This document shows positions 7,594 through 17,117 of a stretch of 64,000 nucleotides of DNA, one piece after another. Position numbers and translations under genes: made by a program. The notes under the pieces are model-generated. The model did not search any database. It was not told where the DNA came from and saw only the letters and a program-made list of their open reading frames with translations. Each line of letters opens with the position of its first letter. Position 1 is the first letter of the stretch. The stretch is from the NCBI GenBank assembly GCA_047972415.1, contig JBKEAN010000056.1, positions 1-64,000 of the forward strand, in the 5' to 3' direction. Source of the stretch: Mangrovibacterium sp047972415. GTDB taxonomy: Bacteria; Bacteroidota; Bacteroidia; Bacteroidales; Prolixibacteraceae.

Positions 7594-8691
7594 TTACTGG
7601 TATGCTTTTTCAAATCGATGGGTTGGCGTTGGCCTGCCCGGATGCATGTAGCGCCATGATTCGATTGTCACACGGAGTGCTTCCCCTGAACATTCCTGAA
7701 TTGCAAACCGAACGATGCGATTTAGATTTTCAGGCGATGTTTCCACCCTTGCATTAATGGTTAATTTCACTTGCGTACTTTCGCCAACCGTTCCCCGCAG
7801 CGATAAAGTTTCGATCCCTCCGGTCAGGTTTCCGAGGGCAAAGTTTTCCGGTGTTTCTGCAAATACCTTCACATGCCCCACAGGCAGATTATCGGTATCA
7901 AATTGCTGTCCCAGGCACAACATCAGCATTTTCAAAAAATCATCCCAATTGGTTAACCCGCCGCTTAAGCCCAGCGTTCCGTTAAGCCAGCCCAGCACCG
8001 CTTCGCCATGTGCATAGCGGTCGTAATCGACCTGTACTATTTTGTGGGCAAAGCTAAACGAGAAGGTTTGCAAACTATTGATCCAGTCCGATACGCCCAG
8101 TCCGGTTTGGGCACTCAACGCCATTACCTGCGACGAAGGAAAGCGCGCTTGCACCGAATGTTTGATGGCAACCAGTTCACTGTTTGTGAGTGTATCTGCT
8201 TTGTTGAGCAGGATGAAATCACTTTCTTCCAGTTGTTTTTCCAGAATGTAGCTTGCGTCGGGATGTAAAGTCAAACTGGTGGTCTTGTTTAGGCTTTTCA
8301 GCCGGATTGGATCGATTAGCACCGATAGCGGCAAAAGCTCGATGTCGCGGTTCCAATATTTTTTTATAGGCTGAAGGATGGTTGCCGAAAGATCGGTGCA
8401 ACTGCCTACCGGTTCAGCCAGAATAATGTCGGCAGCAATTTCACGCTTTATATGTTGTATGGCACTGGTAAACCCGTCGAAGTTGCAGCAAAAACAACTG
8501 CCATTTACTTCGGCTACCGGCAAATCAAGTAGGTTCAAAAGTTTGGTATCTACCAAATCGGGAGCCTGGTCGTTTGTTATAAGCCCGACCTTTAACCCCT
8601 GTTTCATTAGCTGGACTGCTGTTTGCCAGAGCAGGGTTGTTTTGCCCGCACCCAGGAAACCGCCTACCATAATTAGCTTTGTTTTGTTCAT
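7594..8691 (-). CDS. CobW/COG0523-family GTPase (P47K)
   Basis: 365 residues. The P-loop is GGFLGAGKTT right at the N-terminus. The metal-binding motif CxCC occurs as GSCFCCNF near residue 65, followed by ILAEPVGSC (Walker B region) and LLNKADTL (NKxD guanine box). COG0523 proteins are metallochaperones or metal-cofactor insertases for zinc, cobalt or nitrile hydratase-type iron; which metal is served here cannot be read from sequence. The ATG at 8691 is chosen because it overlaps the stop of the aquaporin gene (ATGA), which implies coupled translation, and because the P-loop would then start at the usual distance. It is the last gene of the long run. The neighbourhood is rich in metal clusters, so a cofactor-delivery role is plausible. 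Confidence 0.88.
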   Translation of the reverse strand: MNKTKLIMVGGFLGAGKTTLLWQTAVQLMKQGLKVGLITNDQAPDLVDTKLLNLLDLPVAEVNGSCFCCNFDGFTSAIQHIKREIAADIILAEPVGSCTDLSATILQPIKKYWNRDIELLPLSVLIDPIRLKSLNKTTSLTLHPDASYILEKQLEESDFILLNKADTLTNSELVAIKHSVQARFPSSQVMALSAQTGLGVSDWINSLQTFSFSFAHKIVQVDYDRYAHGEAVLGWLNGTLGLSGGLTNWDDFLKMLMLCLGQQFDTDNLPVGHVKVFAETPENFALGNLTGGIETLSLRGTVGESTQVKLTINARVETSPENLNRIVRFAIQECSGEALRVTIESWRYMHPGRPTPTHRFEKAYQ

Positions 8692-9509
8692 TTTGTATCG
8701 TTTTTTTTTGAATTCAAATTGCAGCATTGTTTCTTCTTCATCAGCGGTTCGTAAAGGGTTACAAACAACAGGGCCGACAGGCTGCTACCGATTACCGGTC
8801 CTGCGATGTACACCCAAAAGAAACCTCCGCTCCCGTCGGGAAAAGCGGCATCTCCCCATCCGAAAAGCCAGGCAACCATACGTGGGCCAAAGTCGCGTGC
8901 TGGGTTTAGGCCAGCTTGCGTCAGCGGTGCTATCAGGCAAATAATAGCTGTGACACTCATACCAATAAAGACCGGTGCAAGGTTCATATCCGGTCGTCCA
9001 ACATTGCAGCCTTCGGTTAAAGCAAAAATGAAGAACATCAGCAAAAAGGTACCAAAAGCTTCGGCAGAAATGGCCAATGGCATTGAAACAACAGCCATGC
9101 TGCCCTCAACGGCATAATATTCACCAAACATTTTGGCTGTAGCAACAGAAGCCGGCGTTCCCCTTACGATCTGATTAGCTGCTTCCCAGGCAGTTATTGT
9201 GGATGAAAACAGCAAGTAAACAGACAAACCTGCGAGTATTGCCCCTGCAAATTGGGCACAAAAGTATACGGGCAGTTTGGACAAGCTCATCCGGCCCGCG
9301 ATGACCATTCCGATTGAAACCGCCGGATTTAAGTGGGCACATGACAAATGGCGAGTCAGGTAGATAGCCAGCATAACGCCAATGCCCCAACTAATCCCGA
9401 TTTGCAAGATGCCGGTATACGCACCGAACAATATAGAAACCGCAACGGATCCACATCCGAAAAGAACAAGGATGAATGTTCCGGTAAGCTCGCCAATAAA
9501 GCCTTTCAT
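8688..9509 (-). CDS. MIP-family channel (aquaglyceroporin / GlpF-like)
   Basis: 273 residues with six membrane helices and the two NPA boxes of the aquaporin family: HLNPAVSIG near residue 58 and GLNPARDFGPR near residue 205. The Asp after NPAR and the long loop before the last helix are typical of glycerol facilitators rather than strict water channels. It starts with MKGFIGELTGTFILVLFGCG, the normal family N-terminus. It overlaps the CobW gene by 4 bases and follows propeller 5 by 29 bp. A small-solute pore within a redox/lipid operon is unexpected; glycerol supply or osmotic balance are guesses. Confidence 0.9.
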   Translation of the reverse strand: MKGFIGELTGTFILVLFGCGSVAVSILFGAYTGILQIGISWGIGVMLAIYLTRHLSCAHLNPAVSIGMVIAGRMSLSKLPVYFCAQFAGAILAGLSVYLLFSSTITAWEAANQIVRGTPASVATAKMFGEYYAVEGSMAVVSMPLAISAEAFGTFLLMFFIFALTEGCNVGRPDMNLAPVFIGMSVTAIICLIAPLTQAGLNPARDFGPRMVAWLFGWGDAAFPDGSGGFFWVYIAGPVIGSSLSALLFVTLYEPLMKKKQCCNLNSKKNDTK

Positions 9510-9538
9510 CAGTTGCTGAATATTAATGCAGACATGAT

Positions 9539-10816
9539 TTATTGAATTTGATAAGCCATCAGCGCGCCGCCGTGGCGAATGTACAGAACACCATTGTGTA
9601 TAACCGGATGCGACCAGTGCGGGCCCTGCCCTTTTGTAATGGAAAACTCGCTAACCACTTTGAATGCTTCGGGGCTCGCTTCAACCAAGCCAACATATCC
9701 GCGCCGCTCGTCGTAGCAGTAAAGCATATTATCGGCGGTAATAATGGCTCCCTTACTTTTCCCGGCTCCCCAATCGGTCATGTATTTTGTTTCGCCACTA
9801 TTCCAGTCCACAGCCACCCAGTTGCCCTTGTTGTTGTTAATCCAATTTGAACCATAAACTGTTCCGTTAACTAAAACAAAACCTCCCAGGTGTGTATCCA
9901 AATCTGTATTTCGCCAGAGCAAGCTTGCCTGGTTCAATTCGTCGTTGAGTTGAAGCAGGAACGAATTCATATCGTACCCGTTGGAAACAAATAGTTTTCC
10001 ATCGCTGAACACCGGAGTGTTTGGCGATATTTTTTCCCACCCGTGTTCCTCTGCATTTTGCCCGAAGTCGTTAAAACGCCACTTGATTTCGCCATCTTCC
10101 GGGTTAACACCAATGAGTTCTTTTCCGGTTAATGCAATGATTTGCTGCTTGCCGTTGTAGTTGATTAACAGCGGCGACGCGTAATTGCAAATTTCATCCA
10201 AAGGCTCGCTTTTCCAGATTGTTTCCCCGTTTTCAGCATTCAGCGCCACGATGGCAGTTTGGTCGCCACCAGGAGAAAAAATCACTTTGTTGTCAAAAAC
10301 CAACGGAGACTCGGAAACGCCCCAGGTACCGGTTTTAACGCCAAATTCAGTCGGGCCATCTACTTTCCATAGAATATCCCCCGATTTTGTATCGATACAA
10401 ACAACCTCGCCAATACCGCTGACAACATAGGCCCTTGTTCCCACAATGGTTGGTGTGGTCCGCGTTTCAGGGTAGGTTTTTAACCAGGGTGTACCATAGG
10501 TGATCTCGTATTCTTTTTTGCCGTCAAGTGTGTAGGCCGAAAAAATCTCTTTGTCTTCCGCCTCGTTCATCCCGGTAATGTACACATGGTCGTTGGCAAT
10601 AACCGGCGACGAGTACCCTTTTCCGGCATCTTCGGTTTCCCATAGTAGCTGCGGTCCCTCAGCGGGCCATTGTTTCAGCAGCCCGGTACCGGGGTAAACG
10701 CCATTGCGGTCGGGGCCACGCCAACCCTGCGGATTTTGTGCATTTAATTGAGCCGGGACAAATCCCGTAAGCATCAATATAAAAATGCAAAGGTTTGTGT
10801 TGATGTGTAAGTTCAT
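9539..10816 (-). CDS. PQQ-like beta-propeller protein (propeller 5), secreted
   Basis: 425 residues with a signal peptide over about residues 1-26 (ending QLNAQ). The mature start GWRGPDRNGVYPGTGLLKQW and PAEGPQLLWE closely resembles propeller 1 (27707-28912), so the two are likely paralogues. Blade repeats include SGDILWKVDGP, AENGETIWKSE, PEDGEIKWRFND and the late block SHPVIHNGVLYIRHGGALMAY, which is also nearly the same at the end of propeller 1. No heme motif is seen. Predicted location is the periplasm or cell surface. It lies between the glycosyltransferase (11 bp upstream) and the aquaporin. Confidence 0.88.
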   Translation of the reverse strand: MNLHINTNLCIFILMLTGFVPAQLNAQNPQGWRGPDRNGVYPGTGLLKQWPAEGPQLLWETEDAGKGYSSPVIANDHVYITGMNEAEDKEIFSAYTLDGKKEYEITYGTPWLKTYPETRTTPTIVGTRAYVVSGIGEVVCIDTKSGDILWKVDGPTEFGVKTGTWGVSESPLVFDNKVIFSPGGDQTAIVALNAENGETIWKSEPLDEICNYASPLLINYNGKQQIIALTGKELIGVNPEDGEIKWRFNDFGQNAEEHGWEKISPNTPVFSDGKLFVSNGYDMNSFLLQLNDELNQASLLWRNTDLDTHLGGFVLVNGTVYGSNWINNNKGNWVAVDWNSGETKYMTDWGAGKSKGAIITADNMLYCYDERRGYVGLVEASPEAFKVVSEFSITKGQGPHWSHPVIHNGVLYIRHGGALMAYQIQ

Positions 10817-10827
10817 TTGTTTTTTTA

Positions 10828-12105
10828 TTAATACTTTTTATTCACTATGTTCTCGTACAATTCGTATAGTTTTTCGGCGGTAATTGCAGCGTTGTACCTG
10901 GTTAGTCCCAGCTGTTTTGCCCGGTGTTTCAGTTCGTTATATTTTTTCTGATTTGTGAGAGCCTGTTCCAACGCATCAGCCAAAAGCTCCGGCGTATTGG
11001 GATGATAAAGGATGCCGGCATCAGCAACAATTTCAGGTATCGATCCGGTTTCGGGTACAACGGCCGGAACACCAGCTGCAAATGCTTCGCACAAGTACAG
11101 CCCAATGCCTTCGTCGAAGGTGATGGGAACGGAAATCACCGAGATGGATTGGTAAAATGCTTTGTGATCGTCCAAACTGTACCCTTCGCTAAACTCAACA
11201 TCATTGCGGTAAGCGGACAGCTTATTTTGAAGTTCTTTTAAATACTTTTTATCCTGCGCATTAAATCCGCCCCCTACTTTCAGTTTCAGGCCGGGGATGG
11301 CATTTTTCTGTTTCAAACGGACGAATGCATCAACTAAAATATGAAGGCCGTTTTTTTCATTCATCCGGTAAAAGAATCCAATGACCGGTTCTTTCAACTC
11401 CGGCGAATTGGCATATTTTTCTTCCTCAAACCCGGGATAAACAACTTCTATTGCGTTGATTTTTCCAATTTTTTGTTCCGCTATTGAGCGATAATAATTG
11501 CTGGTTGCAATCAGTTTGTCAACATACCGGGTATTTTCGGCAATTTGCTGCCAGGCCAGGTTCGCATAGATATCGTCCATTTCGTCAATCCAAACCTCTT
11601 CATCCTGAAGCGAACACACCATCGGAATTTCGAGTTTCTCGCGCAGGAATTTGGCTATCCCAATCAGCAGTGAACTGGAAAGGTGAATGATATCCGGCTT
11701 TTCGATTGTTTTAATCCAGTCGGCCATTCGGCTTATTTCGGTTTGAAATGCAGCGTCTTCGCCATTTATCATCGATAAAGTCATCCCTTCAAGGCCTTTA
11801 GGCGAGGTAGTCCCCGCTTTGGAAGCCGCATAATTCAGCATAAAGGCTGACCCGGCAACCCGCTCGATGACAGCAGGTATTTTACTGTTTTTGAAATATT
11901 TATGGGCAAGATAGTACGTTGTTGCCGGAAAAAACAAGGGGCTGTTCGATTGAAACGACCGGTGCTTAAGCGGAAGGTAAAGCGGCGATATAATAACGTC
12001 GTGCCCTGCCTTGCGCAAAGCGGATGCGTACAAGTTATCGCGAAAGCAATTTCCGCAATAAAAATTGTCGCCAGCACCGGGTATAATAAAAAGTACCTTC
12101 ATCAT
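10828..12105 (-). CDS. GT4-family glycosyltransferase
   Basis: 425 residues with a GT-B fold. The N-terminal domain starts MKVLFIIPGAGDNFYCGNCF and has DIIHLSSSLLIGIAKFLR. The C-terminal domain has PVIGFFYRMNEKNGLHILVDA and the donor-site block FDEGIGLYLCEAFAAGVPAV with the E-x7-E pattern, then GSIPEIV. No membrane segment is evident, so it should be a cytoplasmic enzyme using a nucleotide-sugar. The FYCGNC-RDN opening looks like that of GT4 proteins found near FtsX-type ABC transporters in other phyla; that is an impression from memory. It follows the ABC permease by 10 bp. Acceptor unknown; the isoprenoid made by the upstream genes is an attractive but unproven candidate. Confidence 0.85.
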   Translation of the reverse strand: MMKVLFIIPGAGDNFYCGNCFRDNLYASALRKAGHDVIISPLYLPLKHRSFQSNSPLFFPATTYYLAHKYFKNSKIPAVIERVAGSAFMLNYAASKAGTTSPKGLEGMTLSMINGEDAAFQTEISRMADWIKTIEKPDIIHLSSSLLIGIAKFLREKLEIPMVCSLQDEEVWIDEMDDIYANLAWQQIAENTRYVDKLIATSNYYRSIAEQKIGKINAIEVVYPGFEEEKYANSPELKEPVIGFFYRMNEKNGLHILVDAFVRLKQKNAIPGLKLKVGGGFNAQDKKYLKELQNKLSAYRNDVEFSEGYSLDDHKAFYQSISVISVPITFDEGIGLYLCEAFAAGVPAVVPETGSIPEIVADAGILYHPNTPELLADALEQALTNQKKYNELKHRAKQLGLTRYNAAITAEKLYELYENIVNKKY

Positions 12106-12115
12106 CCGTTTCTTT

Positions 12116-15100
12116 TCAATTGTTTTCTACAAAATTACCAGTTTGGTGGTCAATCGCCTGAACCTCGCGACGTACTATCTTTTTAATAAAAAGTAAGATA
12201 CTGGTGAGAAACAGGACACTAAGAATAGAAGCTGTTAGCCAAACCGAAAAGCTGATGCTTTGTAGGCTTGGGGCAACGGCAACCAACGAGGCTACAACAC
12301 CCGTAACTAACGCTGAAACAGGGACTAACAAATTCTCGCGATACAGTAAATCAATAATTTTGGCGAAACTAAAGCCGAGCGTAAAATATAAACCGATCTC
12401 TGCTTTTCGGGCAGCAAGGTTTTTCCGGATAACAATAACGAAAGCCATAATTCCCAGAAGCAATCCCAGCCCGCCCAACGACAGGAATATGCTGAGGTAG
12501 GTATCGGTAACGCTATTAAATTGCCGCAGGCGATCGTTCGTTGCCGAAACACGAACACCATACTCGCTCAATGCCTGGGCAAACAAGTGTTTGGTTGGAG
12601 CGGTTTCGTCTTCCCCTGTTTTTATCAGAAAAACTTCATTCCCCGAATTTTCGGGCCATATGCTTGCAAATAGGGCCCGGTCCATCAGTACATTTCCCTG
12701 AAAAACGGAATTATCAATCGTCCCTACGATTTGAACACGGATATCTTTTCCGTTTTCAGTACCATAGTGCAGGGTATCGCCAATACTTTTCACCAAACTC
12801 CATTGCAGCACGGTTGCATCCACCAGAACCGGATAAACAGAATCAACCGCTGTTGACATGCTGGCGAAAAGTTGTTCCCTGGGTTGGTTATTCAGGCTTT
12901 TCTGAATTTTGAAATCGCTGGCAGCGAATTGCCCCATGTTTATGCCCAAAATCGTAGGCGTACTTACTTTATTCAGGTTCAGGCAGCTGGCTTCGTCTGC
13001 CTGCTTACGCAGGCATTGCAAAATTTCGGTTCCGGCCGGAAGCTCTGCAAGGCCAAGCTTCGTTTGCCCCTGAGGGCTGTTCAAATCATGGTAAACCGGA
13101 ATACTACTTTCGCACCACAAGGTGTAGCCACCGGTCCCCGCCGCGATTTTTGACGGGTCGGCGAAGCTTTGGCGGTTAAGCCCCACTGCAAAAACGACAA
13201 AAACACCAGTTGCCAGCGAGAAAAAAGCCAGAAAAGCTTGCTTCTTGTTGAACCGGATAGTTTTCCACTTCAGTATCCCGGTTCCTAAGCCGGGAACGGG
13301 GCTGTTTCCGGCGTACGCCAGCCGGTAATTGCCCCAAAGTGCTGCCGTTCCAATCAGGCATGCACCCGCCGCCACAAACAGCGCTAACGATTGTAACAGA
13401 ATGATATTAAGAACGATAACAAACAGACACAGCAAGCTCGCAACAACAGCCCACAACCGAAGGCGATTAGGCAAAAATGCTGACCGAACGGCTTTCTTTT
13501 GTTTCATGCTCCGGAAAATAACGCGGTAAACGAGAACAAACGCGAGAATAACTCCCGAGGCTACACTGATTAAAATTGACCGGAAACTAAGGTAAACCGC
13601 AAAGCCTTCGGTGTGCGTGGCGCCTTGCCAAACATTTCCGAGCAGCCACATAATAAGTGCAGTATAAACAAAGCCCAAAATAACGCCGCCAATTGCAGAA
13701 GCGAAAATAACAGGTGCCGATTCAGCGAGCAGTATCCAGACGATTCGGCTTGGCGTGTAACCCAGTGCTTTCAATAGGTCGAATTCGGGTTTACGTTGAA
13801 AAATCATTTCGGAGAACGGTATCATCAGCAACAAGGTAGCCGATAGGATTATAAAAAATCCCAGCGAAAGGAAAAGACTTGAAAAATCGACCCCGTTTTG
13901 AGCAGCGTATAGTCCGGTTTCCCGTGGGTAAATAAGCTGAACGCCAAATTGTTCAGCTGTCAGCATGGAGAGGTTCGGCTTGTCGCCTTCAACCCGTACC
14001 GAAGTTGCACTGCCATAAGCATTTTTCCATTTGCTGCCAATTGCCTGGTATGAAATAATGGCTTTAGGGGTGCTACGGTATTTTTCCCAATAGGCCTCGT
14101 CTTCCTTGGTTATTCGCTTCATGTCAAGCGGCAAATCGCTATCCCAGTCCGTGCAACGGTCAACATTTGACAGCCCGGGAAAATTGGCGCTAAGTGTGCG
14201 GTCGGCCTGCAATTCGGCAATCGGGACTATTTTGCTTACAACCGCCATGACAGAATCTTCCCGAAGGTTTTTCATGAATGTTGACTGATAAAAGCGGACC
14301 CAGATTGAATCTCCCAGTTGGGTCCCAAGCCGTTGCGCCGAATAATCGGAAAGAATAACTTCGTTGCTGGCCAAAACCTTACCATCAAACGAGTCAAGCG
14401 CGGTAACAAAAGAGTAGAGAATGGATTCGCCGGATTTGCGGATGGAATTAGCCAAGTACGAGAACAGCCGGTTTGTATGCGCATTGCCATTGCAAATTGA
14501 TGTCACCACATTTTCGGGAAGAAAAACCCGGTCCGAAGTCATTTCGGTGAATGAGGCAAACGGGCTTGTTTGTAAGCCCGAGACAGACCCGGTCCAGCCT
14601 GCATTTAAATCTGAAACCGAAATTTTCTTGTTCGCCAAAACGAGGTTTATTTTACCGGGCACCCCGGTTATTTCGGCCAGCTCTTTTCGGCTCATAAACA
14701 AGTTGAACGGAATAAGCTGTTCATTTTTTAAACTGCTGTTTCCGCCTTCGTTTGCCGGAACAATTCCAGTGAGCGAAAGCCGAAGACTCGTCGTATAATT
14801 CTCGCTCACAAATAACGATCCGCTTGGAATCAGTCCCGGGGCCGGTATCCGAAGTACCAGCGTTTCCGATTCTTTCAGGCCTGTTTCATTGGCCAGCGCC
14901 GAATTTATTTTCGCTTGTCCCTGCTGTAAATTCATGTCGTCAACCCCCCACACAAACGCCGGGATCAGACGCCCGTTGACAGAAATAAAACCCTCGATAA
15001 GTAATATGCCCCTGGCCGAGGGGCCCCAAAGTGGATTTGCCGCAAACTGCTCCGTCAGAAAGCCATATTGAGGAAAAATAATGGTTTCTGTAGTTCCCAG

Positions 15101-15259
15101 TCTCTCTGTCACCCGGTTAACAAGCGTTGTGCGTACCGAGTTGCCCGTGAGCAAGCTGCCTGCAATCACCGCAATGGCGATAACGATGGCAACTGCCCCG
15201 AGTTTGTAGTAGCGGGAGTAGTGGCGAACGCTTTTATATGTCAGTGTCCGGTAGTTCAC
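12116..15259 (-). CDS. FtsX/MacB-type ABC transporter permease, large two-module form
   Basis: 1047 residues. Membrane helices occur at about 20-40 (GAVAIVIAIAVIAGSLL), in a cluster near 470-610 (LFLSLGFFIILSATLLLMIP, AESAPVIFASAIGGVILGFV, ISVASGVILAFVLVYRVIF), in a second cluster near 620-720 and at the C-terminus (FLSLGGLGLLLGIMAFVIVI and two more). Two large soluble loops separate them, as in LolCE-like or DUF214 permeases. The segment FQRKPEFDLLKALGYTPSRI matches the cytoplasmic coupling helix of FtsX-domain permeases, and AARKAEIGLYFTLGFSFAKI near the end is a second copy. It overlaps the ATPase gene by 4 bases. Such transporters move lipoproteins or lipids, or transmit force to periplasmic partners; substrate unknown here. 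Confidence 0.9.
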   Translation of the reverse strand: MNYRTLTYKSVRHYSRYYKLGAVAIVIAIAVIAGSLLTGNSVRTTLVNRVTERLGTTETIIFPQYGFLTEQFAANPLWGPSARGILLIEGFISVNGRLIPAFVWGVDDMNLQQGQAKINSALANETGLKESETLVLRIPAPGLIPSGSLFVSENYTTSLRLSLTGIVPANEGGNSSLKNEQLIPFNLFMSRKELAEITGVPGKINLVLANKKISVSDLNAGWTGSVSGLQTSPFASFTEMTSDRVFLPENVVTSICNGNAHTNRLFSYLANSIRKSGESILYSFVTALDSFDGKVLASNEVILSDYSAQRLGTQLGDSIWVRFYQSTFMKNLREDSVMAVVSKIVPIAELQADRTLSANFPGLSNVDRCTDWDSDLPLDMKRITKEDEAYWEKYRSTPKAIISYQAIGSKWKNAYGSATSVRVEGDKPNLSMLTAEQFGVQLIYPRETGLYAAQNGVDFSSLFLSLGFFIILSATLLLMIPFSEMIFQRKPEFDLLKALGYTPSRIVWILLAESAPVIFASAIGGVILGFVYTALIMWLLGNVWQGATHTEGFAVYLSFRSILISVASGVILAFVLVYRVIFRSMKQKKAVRSAFLPNRLRLWAVVASLLCLFVIVLNIILLQSLALFVAAGACLIGTAALWGNYRLAYAGNSPVPGLGTGILKWKTIRFNKKQAFLAFFSLATGVFVVFAVGLNRQSFADPSKIAAGTGGYTLWCESSIPVYHDLNSPQGQTKLGLAELPAGTEILQCLRKQADEASCLNLNKVSTPTILGINMGQFAASDFKIQKSLNNQPREQLFASMSTAVDSVYPVLVDATVLQWSLVKSIGDTLHYGTENGKDIRVQIVGTIDNSVFQGNVLMDRALFASIWPENSGNEVFLIKTGEDETAPTKHLFAQALSEYGVRVSATNDRLRQFNSVTDTYLSIFLSLGGLGLLLGIMAFVIVIRKNLAARKAEIGLYFTLGFSFAKIIDLLYRENLLVPVSALVTGVVASLVAVAPSLQSISFSVWLTASILSVLFLTSILLFIKKIVRREVQAIDHQTGNFVENN

Positions 15260-15927
15260 TGTAGCTTCCCTTCTTTTAACGTAAGAATCCGTTTGGCAAC
15301 AGAAGACGTTTCGTCGGAATGGGTGACCATTAAAATCGTGGTGTTCAATATCCGGTTGACCTCCACCAGCAGGTTCGCAATGTTCTGTGCATTTTCCCGA
15401 TCCAACTGCCCGGTCGGTTCGTCAGCCAACAGTATTGTCGGGTTCATTATCAGGGCCCTGCAAACAGCAACGCGGCTCGCTTCGCCTCCCGATAAGGTTT
15501 CGGGGTACTGGTTGGCAACGCCTTCAATTTTTGTTAGTTTCATCAATTTTTCGGCGTAAGCTTCGTCTTCAGGGCTTGTTTGTTTCTTTTGGGCGAGCAC
15601 GGGCAATAAAATGTTTTCCAGCGCTGTATATTGCGGCATCAACCTGTGGTTTTGAAAAACAAAACCGATTTGCCGGTTTCTCACTAACGAAAGGTCTGTA
15701 CCCACCAACGCTAGGTTTTTTCCGTCTAAATGGTAACTGCCTTCATCGGGAGGCAACAAGGTTCCCAAAATAGACAGCAGCGTTGTTTTGCCCGATCCTG
15801 ATGCTCCTTTTATGGCAACAAAGTCGCCTTGTTCAATTTCGAGGTTAAGCCCCCGAAGCACGTGAGTTGTTTTCAACTTACCGTCGCTGAAGCTTTTATG
15901 AATAGTTGACAAGTGGATTAAGGCCAT
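15256..15927 (-). CDS. ABC transporter ATP-binding protein (LolD/MacB-like)
   Basis: 223 residues. Walker A is GASGSGKTT (about 40-48), the Q-loop lies in IGFVFQNHRLMPQYTALENI, the signature is LSGGEASRVAVCRAL, Walker B is ILLADEPTGQLD and the switch histidine lies in ILMVTHSDE. The short length and sequence are those of the LolD/MacB/FtsE class that drives FtsX-type permeases, consistent with the overlapping permease gene downstream. It lies 11 bp after propeller 4. Confidence 0.95.
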   Translation of the reverse strand: MALIHLSTIHKSFSDGKLKTTHVLRGLNLEIEQGDFVAIKGASGSGKTTLLSILGTLLPPDEGSYHLDGKNLALVGTDLSLVRNRQIGFVFQNHRLMPQYTALENILLPVLAQKKQTSPEDEAYAEKLMKLTKIEGVANQYPETLSGGEASRVAVCRALIMNPTILLADEPTGQLDRENAQNIANLLVEVNRILNTTILMVTHSDETSSVAKRILTLKEGKLQ

Positions 15928-15938
15928 TTTGTTCCGGA

Positions 15939-17117
15939 TTATTTTTTTGTTTTTTCAGGCTTTTCGCCAAAGCAAAAAAGTGTGCCTTTGGCTGTTAAAA
16001 TCATAACGTGTTTGCTAATAACGGCGGGCGAACCAACTATTTGCTCGCCAGTATCGTATTCCCACAGCTGTTCTCCGGTTTCGGCGTGGTGGATGGTTAC
16101 AATTCCGGTTTTTGTACACGCAATAACTTTGTTGTTGCATACCAAAGGAGAGCTTTCACCAGTGTCGCCTTTCAGCAAAAACTTCCAGTTGATGTTGCCT
16201 GTTTTTCGGCTAACCGAGTACAAGTTTCTGTCGTCGCCAAGGTAATACAGGTTTTCGTTGTCGAGGGCCGGGGAAGCGAACATAGCGCCATTGTCGGAAT
16301 TGGCGGAAACCAGCTTTTTGCTCCGGGCTATTTTCCCGTTTTCGAGCTGAACTTCGTAAATGTCGCCGGCATAATCGGCAACGTAACAAAAGTTACCCAT
16401 AATGGCAGGCGACGCCGGTATGTATGCATCCAGAAGTAATGAATCGGTTACCGTTCCTGTTTGATAATCAATCACCCGCAGCCAGGCATCGCAGCCGCCA
16501 AACACGAGGTAGTTTTTCCACAACGCTGCAGCCCCGTTAATGTAGTAACCCGATTCGAAACGGTTCGTTTTTTTTCCGCTGTGGCTGTCAACACAATAAA
16601 AATAATTGTCGTAACTGCCAAAAACAATTAGTTGTTTGTCGTTGAGCGCTCCCAGGTTGGGCGAAGCTGAAATTTGCCCGAGCGTTTCAAAATTCCAGAT
16701 TGTATCGTTCGCAGCAAGGGAGATTGCCGTCATTTTCCCGTCAATCCGCCCAATGTACAATACAGAATCGTGAATCATGGGCGTTGCTTCAACCGCCGTA
16801 TTCAGTTTATATTCGAAGCTGAGTTCTCCTTTCAAACTAACACCTTTTACGTATCCCCTATTATCGCACCAATAGCTTGTTCCATTGTCGATTACCGGGG
16901 AGCTAACGGTTCTGGCCCCTCCGTTATATGACCATAAAAGAACCGGGGTTTCGGGGAGCGTTTGCGCCGAATAGCCACTTAAACCTGCATTTCCCCGAAA
17001 AAGCTTCCAGTTGAGATCATTCGACCGACTTCTGTTCGAAGTGGATAAATTACACCCCAACACCGCCAATAGCAAAATGACGACTGCGTTCAGCCGAAAG
17101 AAACTTCTCTTGTTCAT
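15939..17117 (-). CDS. PQQ-like beta-propeller lipoprotein (propeller 4)
   Basis: 392 residues. The N-terminus has a lipoprotein signal: LLLAVLGCN, with Cys about 22 as the lipidation site. The propeller starts WKLFRGNAGLSGYS and has repeats such as LAANDTIWNFETLG, YQTGTVTDSLLLD, RKTGNINWKFLLKG and AETGEQLWEYDTG. It is a BamB-like membrane-tethered propeller; in Bacteroidota the anchor may be in the outer membrane or at the surface. It overlaps the NuoG-like gene by 4 bases (ATGA) and precedes the ABC genes by 11 bp. A role as scaffold or client of the ABC transporter is conceivable. Confidence 0.87.
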   Translation of the reverse strand: MNKRSFFRLNAVVILLLAVLGCNLSTSNRSRSNDLNWKLFRGNAGLSGYSAQTLPETPVLLWSYNGGARTVSSPVIDNGTSYWCDNRGYVKGVSLKGELSFEYKLNTAVEATPMIHDSVLYIGRIDGKMTAISLAANDTIWNFETLGQISASPNLGALNDKQLIVFGSYDNYFYCVDSHSGKKTNRFESGYYINGAAALWKNYLVFGGCDAWLRVIDYQTGTVTDSLLLDAYIPASPAIMGNFCYVADYAGDIYEVQLENGKIARSKKLVSANSDNGAMFASPALDNENLYYLGDDRNLYSVSRKTGNINWKFLLKGDTGESSPLVCNNKVIACTKTGIVTIHHAETGEQLWEYDTGEQIVGSPAVISKHVMILTAKGTLFCFGEKPEKTKK

